Positions 57,719 through 64,000 of a stretch of DNA of 64,000 nucleotides are shown in pieces. Under the pieces are notes generated by a model. That model saw nothing but the letters and a program-made list of their open reading frames with translations, was not told the DNA's origin and did not search any database. This DNA comes from Stenopsyche tienmushanensis. Taxonomy: Eukaryota; Arthropoda; Insecta; Trichoptera; Stenopsychidae. Positions within the stretch are counted from its first letter, which is position 1. Every line of letters starts with the position of its first letter. The DNA lies in NCBI GenBank assembly GCA_008973525.1, contig WACJ01000077.1, forward strand, positions 806,001 through 870,000. Reading direction: 5' to 3'. The position numbers were made by a program, and so were the translations under genes.

Positions 57719-58266
57719 CAGGGCCGTAACTAGAAAGTGGCAAAAGAGGCGCCTGCCACGGGCGCAACTGGGCTTGGGGCGCAAAACGCAGGATACCGAA
57801 CCGATTGCAAGCGGTTTTCATTTTACTTGACCATTTTACTCTAAATGCATTAACGCATTTATGGCAGTATTATGCAATCATTTTTGGTATCTTGCATGGG
57901 TTACACCTGCGTTTTCATTTACAGATACTATTTGCTTATTATGCTAAAAAGATAAGTCTGCATATCGTCTTCGCAGCACTTCAAATTTTACTTTATCCAA
58001 ATATAATACAAAGAAAAATTGAATAAGATCCTCTGTCACAATAAAAAGGTTGAAAACAAGAACAGTCAACCCTTCTATAACGACGAGATAGGGACCAGGA
58101 AAAACCACTATGGAAAGTTAGGCGCCAATACAAAATTTGGAGTCAGGTTTTTTCAATTGATATGGGCGATTCTAAAAAGCCTATTTAGTTTTAATTTTTT
58201 TTGTTAGGTGGGAGGGCGCAATTTAGATTCTTGTCACGGGCGCATCATACTCTATTTACGGCTCTG
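57719..58266. mobile_element. hAT MITE with perfect 8-bp target duplication
   Basis: Flanked by CCAATATG at 57711-57718 and 58267-58274, a perfect 8-bp direct repeat. Inverted ends: CAGGGCCGTAA at 57719 and CAGAGCCGTAA read from 58266. GCCACGGGCGCA near the left and GTCACGGGCGCA near the right are subterminal repeats. 548 bp, no transposase domain recognisable in its short open frames (57805-58026 and 58019-58207). A run of G follows at 58277. Confidence 0.88.
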
Positions 58267-58274
58267 CCAATATG

Positions 58275-60544
58275 AGAGGGGGGGGGGTTTAATAATACTA
58301 TAAAGATAATTCGGAACGGATGACCGGGTAACTGCCACAAGCGTTAATAGACGTGATCTGTCTCATATGCCGCACGCGTCTATAGCCGCAAACATGATAT
58401 TTTAATGTTGGTTGCTATAGTCTTAAATTTTATTCCTTAGTGACATTTCGAGATACGTTTGGCAAATATTGTAGCTCAATTTGGTATGTATTTCAGTGTG
58501 TTTCACTAATTTCACGTATAACGTCTGTCTAATTTGATATCGATTTTTGAGAAAAAATACATCTGAAAGTCCTCGATTGTGAGTTTATATTTTCTTATAT
58601 ATTGTCAGTACAAACATATTCAAAATATTAATGCCTGTGGGGATAGTTTCCATTTTTTATACGTAGCAGCTAAACGATAAGAAGTGCGAGAGTCTCTTGA
58701 GTTAATCGCGGAATTTATTGCGAGATACAGAGATACAAAACGAAAGTGTTGGAATGGCAACTTCCTTCAACCTTCCTCATCTTAATTTTAAAATGCGATG
58801 TCTTCAGGATGTAAAGAGTGAGCCATCCTTGAGTAGGCCTTAGTTGCGCTTGAGGAATGGACTCGTCAAGAAGTCTCGCAGATGATGTCTTTCCCTATTC
58901 TGGATGAGTGAAATAAACACCAAAATAGATCAGTTGTCCTTTGCTTGCCTTATTATATTATTTTTGAGTCTTTTTCGATCTGATTTTTCAATTATCAATG
59001 TTGAAATATATCTGATTGTGTAAAGTTTGAATGTGATTGCTCAATTAGTTTGAAAGTCCTTACAAGCATAAAAGGCCCTTATCCTGCAGATGTATCCATC
59101 GTGTTGATGATGATGATGTAGCTATAGAATGGATGATTATTGCACGACCCTCGCATTGCGATGATTTGTAAAACTTTCACATCTCGTTTCATAAAAATGG
59201 ATCTTACTTGACTGTTGATTTATTGTACATCTTAAATCACCGCAGATGTAACCGAGATTTTTTTTTTATCAACATGAAGATGAAATATTAGATCTCATCG
59301 GAATGGCTGACATTTTATCAGCAAAATATATACCTCTAGTCAAATAGCGATATTTTCTCCATTCAAACACACACTTTAAGAACAATCGTAATCATTTCCA
59401 TCATTTCAAATGCCAAATCTTCCTCCGTGGGCGAGTCTCTGATTAAAAATTGCCCAATAACGACTTCATTATCGGAATTTCGACATGGTGAACATTTCCG
59501 CTCAAAATATTGCGCAATGTTTTGTTATTAACAAGAGCGATTTAACGAGTCGTTTCGCCGATCTTTGGCTAAGATTTTCGAGCAAACAGCCATAAAAAAG
59601 TTGAATATATCTTAAATCACTACTAGGAAGTCGGCTCGTGCTAATGATGTACCCGGTAGCGAATGATTTAAATTGTTACGGCGCAGCAATGATCTTCATT
59701 CTTCTGGCGTACAACGCACAGATTTATATTGTGCCATATATTTAACACCGCTGGATCGTAATGCATCAAATTATACTCCTAATTCGTGACCAAGAAGGCA
59801 CTAAAACGCCATCATCAGATATATGGTAACGCCTTGGGAGAAACACATGTTACACCTTGATTTTTTTTATTAGACGAAATAAATTATAATCCGGACTGAA
59901 AAAATATTATCTTAGATGCTAGAGGATTATAAATGAACTTCGCTCCGAAATATTATTTATTGTGAGGCCCGCTTTCGTTTTCTTAGGTTGGATGTTAATA
60001 AATTGTCTCTGCGTATATCTATCTATTTCGTTCGTGGGATGTTATTAATTACGACTTTTTTGTCTTATGGCGTTTCGTACCATTCCGGACCATTCAATAC
60101 AAACAATGCCCGATTGAGTTGTTGCAATACCGCTGATTAGGATTTTTCATCATTAAAATACGAGACCGTATTAAATAATTTGGTGCAAAATCATACATTG
60201 ATTTGATATTAAAATTGATACTTGTTGGCTTTTATTTGCTTATAATCAGTATTTTTTTTTAAGTATCAAGCCTTAGAACTACCGCCAACGAGTTTTAAAA
60301 TACATAAGCATTTAAAAAAAAAGGTTTATTACTACCTGTAAATAGTCTTGTGATTTAGGAGTGGACTTATAACTGGGTTCATATTTACAGGAGGTGTGGT
60401 CGGTTACCACATTTTTTAAAAAATCTGTATAAAACCATGCTGATGATTCCACAAAAGCGAAATATATTTTGCTGACGTTCGTAGAATAAAAAGTAATTAT
60501 ACTACATTTTTAGGAAGATTTAAGGGAGTATTTTAGTTTAGAAT
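58275..60544. other. No recognised gene; long single-copy stretch
   Basis: 2.3 kb without repeats of this window. 58670-58920 and 59400-59720 are less AT-rich. A GAT microsatellite is at about 59103-59118. No coding region can be supported. Confidence 0.35.
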
Positions 60545-60865
60545 TTTGTAAAAATTGATTTTGTTTTTTTTTGCATATTTTCTCCAAAATAATATATCCT
60601 CCAAAGGAATTTCCAAAATCCCAATTATTTACGGAGTTACAGCTATCTTATTGACGCGACAACTATGCCGGCCCAACAACTTTTTTCAACACGGTTGCCA
60701 TCATATCTTAAGTTCTAATCAACTGATCTACTTCAAATTTGGTACGAACTTGTTCTATATAATCCTCTATTGTCCCTATCAGATTTATGTCAAAACTTAA
60801 TTTTTAACTATTTGAAAAAAATTAAAACTGAAAAAATAAGGCCAAAAAATTTTACTTGACCAACA
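60545..60865 (+). mobile_element. Tigger/pogo-like repeat, copy F (truncated at both ends)
   Basis: It contains CCAAAGGAATTTCCAAAATC, GTTGCCATCATATCTTAAGT, CTACTTCAAATTTGGTACGA and AAGGCCAAAAAATTTTACTT in the family order. Terminal repeats are missing. Confidence 0.6.
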
Positions 60866-61187
60866 TTTTGTGAAATTATTTTTTTATCTTTAAGGTATAG
60901 ACTATAGTGACATCTTCACTGATTAATAATATTTTTTAAAATTTTAGATGACTCACACTTTACCTTGACTTTTACATATTTATCAAAAAATATCCAAAAA
61001 TTTTACCTTTAAACTAGAATATTCTATCAAGAAGTTTTTCATCCTACGAACTTATTGAGTGATAAATTATGTTTATAAAATTAATCGGATATTATTCATT
61101 TTTTTATCAAGTAATTTGGAAAGTTAAAACAAGATAAATAGATAAAAAGATTTCTTTTACTCTCTAAATTAGACAGCAAATCATTAA
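60866..61187. other. No recognised gene; AT-rich
   Basis: AT-rich spacer. Part resembles degraded family internal DNA, but nothing definite. Confidence 0.3.
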
Positions 61188-61535
61188 GCCTTTGAGTAGT
61201 GAGCTAATTTAAAATCATCATAAACTTAGATGCTATATTTGCATGTCCACCATTTATCATCCCCACAAATCCATTTATCTGTTAAAGATGCGCAGCATAT
61301 ACGAAGCTTATATATACATATATAAACGCTGTCGATAGCACACATTATTATTAGTCGATTGATTGGAGTTAACGATTTATACAATCCCACGATCTACACA
61401 TGATACTCTCTCCGTTTCTGTTTCTCATTGACAATTTCTAAACTGTAAGACACTTTTCCGTCTCTGTCTCTCTCCAAACTCAATGTGTAAGAATGCTCTA
61501 TCTGAATCATTGGAATTCGATCGCAAATATGCGAC
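61188..61535 (-). mobile_element. TTAA-target MITE, family 1, two-unit form
   Basis: Left flank TTAA at 61184-61187; the end reads GCCTTTGAGTAGTGAGCTAA. Contains ATCATCATAAACTTAGATGC, GATAGCACACATTATTATTA and two pyrimidine units ending AATGTGTAAGAATG. The right end runs into the hAT relic and its TTAA is not visible. Confidence 0.7.
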
Positions 61536-61544
61536 TATACGAAG

Positions 61545-61760
61545 ATAGATATTTTTTAAGAAAATTGCTCGATATTATTCTGCCAATCGAAATTGCAATA
61601 ATGAAACCAAAAATGAAAAATGTGCTAATAATACTACACTGATAACTGTAGAAGATGAATACTAATTTTTATTTAAAAAACTTGAAGAAAATAATACTAA
61701 TAAGAGTAAAACTATGTTACTGTATAATAAAACGCAAATGCAATGGATATGTCTTCTAAC
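61545..61760 (+). repeat. hAT relic fragment, inverse of 55610-56080
   Basis: ATTTTTTAAGAAAATTGCTC, CTGCCAATCGAAATTGCAAT, AATTTTTATTTAAAAAACTTG and TACTGTATAATAAAACGCAA correspond, reversed, to parts of 55610-56080. No termini. It shows that this element was once multi-copy. Confidence 0.5.
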
Positions 61761-61809
61761 AGCTCTGATTTAGAAGGGCAGATATTAAGTAACTAAAATA
61801 GAAGTAATT

Positions 61810-63018
61810 AGGGAATCCAATCCCGAGCCAAAATTTCGATCCCGGGATTTCGGGATTTCATTAGACAATCCCGGGACCAGTCCCGGGATCCCGGGATTGG
61901 GATTTTCAATATTTTAAGAAATTACCTTGATGAAGTTGATCAAAAATTACTAATCAGTCCATTTGTTCAATATAAAAATCACTTGAAGGCCAAAGAATTT
62001 TATTTATTTAAGAAAAGATAAAAATACAATTCAAAAATAGATAAATAAAACACTAAAAAATTCAAATATAATATTATTTTGAAAATATGCCCGAAGTAAC
62101 ATTAACATTAAACATTAGTGTTTCGTCATTTAGTCTGGATCTGATTTTGGAAGTCAGATAACTTGCTGCTGAAAATGCACGCTCAGCTTCCACGCTCGTT
62201 GGAGGTATCGTCATCAGATATATAAGGCCCAATCCACACTATGGTGCTGGTAACGGTTCGATCTCGCTCTCGGTCTCAGTCCGGTCAAATATTCTCATAC
62301 AAGAAACGGAATTGGAACGATCCGATAGTGTGAATACTCTGATTGTTTCTTATGCAAGAATATTTGATCGGACCGGCATCGGAGCGAGATCGAACCGTTA
62401 CCGGCACCATAGTGTGGATCTGGCCTAAATGCTAGTTCGAGTTGATGATCGTGTGAGCCCTCATTTTCGTATAACACCATCAATGTGACTGATAAAATTC
62501 TTTTCTGCTGAGACACGGAGTAAAAATCGCAAAATTCCCGATTTCCCGACAAATTATTTATTTCCGTCGCTGCAGATGAATACTTATATACTATAATACT
62601 TTGATGTGATTTGTAATTATATTACGGAGAAATACAAAAAATCTGAACCCCGTATCTATTATATTTCATATCGATATTCCCATTATTCGTCGAGGTGTAG
62701 TAAATACATCAGCGGTAGGGAAAGGTTATATAACAATTTGAAAAACATACATGTACCCTATATATAATATGTATACATAGATTAGACAGTCACTGCTCCT
62801 ATGCGTCGCCTAAGTTCGCCAATTAGTAATTACGCCACTGTTTCCAAGCATCCAGATTTCGTCGGGAATGTCTCGATTTAGTAGCCTTCATCGTGTTGGT
62901 AAGGTGTACGATTTCTGTTAGATAAAAATTTCAATCCCGGGATTTTCGGGATTACGTTTTCTAATCCCGGGATTCTTAAGTACCTAAAACTGTCCGGGAT
63001 CCCGGGATTGGATTCCCT
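61810..63018 (-). mobile_element. hAT element with transposase C terminus, broken by a PIF-like MITE
   Basis: Inverted ends AGGGAATCCAATCCCG and CCGGGATTGGATTCCCT (complement) are followed by several CCCGGGATT subterminal repeats on each side. The flanks share AGTAAT. On the minus strand, 62215-62085 reads MTIPPTSVEAERAFSAASYL, then TSKIRSRLNDETLMFNV, the hAT C-terminal dimerisation domain. The frame upstream (62552-62429) reads MSGNREFCDFYSVSQQKRIL and continues to QLELAF, where the MITE at 62226-62425 interrupts it. The catalytic core is missing. 1209 bp in all. Confidence 0.88.
62226..62425. mobile_element. PIF/Harbinger-like MITE, copy 2, nested in hAT
   Basis: 200 bp, flanked by TAA at 62223-62225 and 62426-62428. 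Outer sequence AATCCACACTATGGTGCTGG and, from the other side, GATCCACACTATGGTGCCGG. Closely similar throughout to 4031-4229, in the opposite orientation judged by the CAAGAAAC and AATCAGAGTATTCACACTAT segments. Confidence 0.85.
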
Positions 63019-63099
63019 AGTAATAAGTGTAGATTTTTTAAAAATACTATCAAATATGCAAACGGCGTAAAATCAATAAATGACAATATGAAAAAATAC

Positions 63100-63310
63100 C
63101 TCTCGGGACTGGACATTAAAATTGCGATGAAGTCGATAGACGTAGTTGGAAGACAGGATTCTTCGTAGACTGAAGATATTATAGAATGACGCCCTAGAGA
63201 TTTAAAGTGACTATAAAAAGCCTTCGGCTCCCCGGACGGATGGAATTATAAAGTTAAATGATGCTGGATGGATGCGAAAACTCCAAGATAGATAGGTCTA
63301 GAAACGCCGA
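63100..63310 (+). pseudogene. RTE-clade retrotransposon scrap (C-terminal end)
   Basis: Plus-strand pieces, KIAMKSIDVVGRQDSS near 63120, then WRPRD-like residues before DYKKPSAPRTDGIIKLNDAG and WMRKLQDR at 63215-63290, follow the RTE C-terminal order of WAGHVARxxDGRW, WRPR, GRPPTRWxDDI and WMxxAQDR. Short and frameshifted. Similar in type to the end of the element at 13820-14905. Confidence 0.5.
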
Positions 63311-64000
63311 CGAGTGTGGGTGATTCGCCCAGCATACATTATATGTGTGGTGTTGAACATTTTTAACGGCTTTAAATTGTATGGGAGGCGTGTAAAAAAA
63401 TTGTCGGTTAACGTGCTAACTAATCGAATCGTATCTAATAGCGAAATTGAGTCCGGTCGACGTGATCTCCACTTTCTAGGGTGCATGATCGAATATTATA
63501 ATGGGGCTTATTAAAACGTGTGCATGAGTCGCAACCGGTCGCATTAAGCGCGAGATGAACCCGATGCACCGATGTATCACAGATTGCGGAGCTGCTCTCG
63601 CGGGATGCTGTCGGCATGCTTTATAGAGTTGTGCTTGCCTTGCTAAACCGGTCCAATACGAGTCGGTGATTTGCTGTCCAGCTCCAAACTAACGTCTCCC
63701 ATATGTGAGGCGGCTCGTCTGCATATCATGTGGAGGACCGATCTGGGAATTGGCCGAACCAAATCTGGGGAATTGGTCTATAGATCGATTGAAGCGTATT
63801 TTGGTCAACATGTATGGATATTATGCATACATGTTCAGATTGCAGAAAAAAAATCATAGTGCTAATGAATTTTCGATCGATCGTCAGATTTAGATTTAGA
63901 TTTACTCCGAATTCCGGGATATGAAAAGGTAAATACTGAAGCGATTGACACCAGAACTACAGACTTTTAGATGAAACTTTTGGGAGTGCAAATTAATTCG
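63311..64000. other. No recognised gene; less AT-rich single-copy DNA with a repeat scrap at 63867
   Basis: 63310-63800 has even composition, many CpG and overlapping short open frames on both strands, without a recognised domain. 63867-63950 shares CGATCGATCGT and following bases with 18170. It may continue into a feature beyond the window. Confidence 0.3.

Noticed and set aside
58670..58920. Less AT-rich patch suspected to be a mariner C terminus
   Set aside because: Translations on both strands showed no HDNA, SPDLAPSD or LPxRW blocks.
62295..62552. 85-codon minus frame taken as one protein
   Set aside because: Its second half is the PIF-like MITE; only the part before the MITE belongs to the hAT transposase.
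1..64000. Prokaryotic-style systems: operons, CRISPR arrays, toxin-antitoxin, phage
   Set aside because: No long frames, no spaced short direct repeats, no ribosome binding sites; all landmarks are eukaryotic.
1..64000. tRNA or rRNA genes
   Set aside because: No cloverleaf could be drawn around any B-box-like motif and no conserved rRNA blocks were seen.

Overview
This window looks like TE-dense, AT-rich nuclear DNA of an insect. The evidence is the set of element families: mariner, piggyBac-like, Tigger/pogo-like and hAT DNA transposons, one R1-clade and one RTE-clade non-LTR retrotransposon, TTAA-flanked MITEs, and very short intron-flanked coding exons. There are no operons, ribosome binding sites, CRISPR arrays or rRNA genes. 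The frequent CpG dinucleotides and the mix of mariners would suit a hymenopteran such as an ant, but that is only a guess from impression.

Layout. 0-10 kb: a Tigger-like repeat, a piggyBac relic, a Tigger/pogo-like MITE with a PIF/Harbinger-like MITE nested in it, a deleted mariner, a mini-mariner MITE and a mariner-like relic. 10-16 kb: two candidate exons, a hAT 5' end, an RTE retrotransposon, a mariner C-terminal piece and a hAT transposase piece. 16-25 kb: TTAA MITEs, a Tigger-like copy, an R1 fragment and a striking set of nested perfect inverted repeats at 22.1-22.4 kb. 25-34 kb: mostly single-copy DNA with two good first coding exons, on the minus strand at 28.6 kb and the plus strand at 33.3 kb, plus an internally deleted mariner and a short piggyBac-like element. 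34-49 kb: a TTAA MITE carrying a whole mariner copy, several Tigger-like copies, two adjacent mariners and long single-copy stretches. 49-64 kb: a candidate exon, a GC-rich block, a cluster of TTAA MITEs, three hAT-related elements (one with a perfect 8-bp target duplication, one broken by the second PIF-like MITE) and an RTE scrap.

How it works together. No transposase reading frame here is intact, so every mobile element is a relic or was moved by a source elsewhere. Host coding content appears limited to small exons of genes whose other exons lie beyond large introns or outside the window. I could not name any host gene. The clearest unusual structure is the nested palindrome block next to the R1 fragment. 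The clearest relative-age information comes from nested insertions: PIF-like MITE in Tigger-like MITE, mariner in TTAA MITE, PIF-like MITE in hAT. I found no convincing new multi-gene system.
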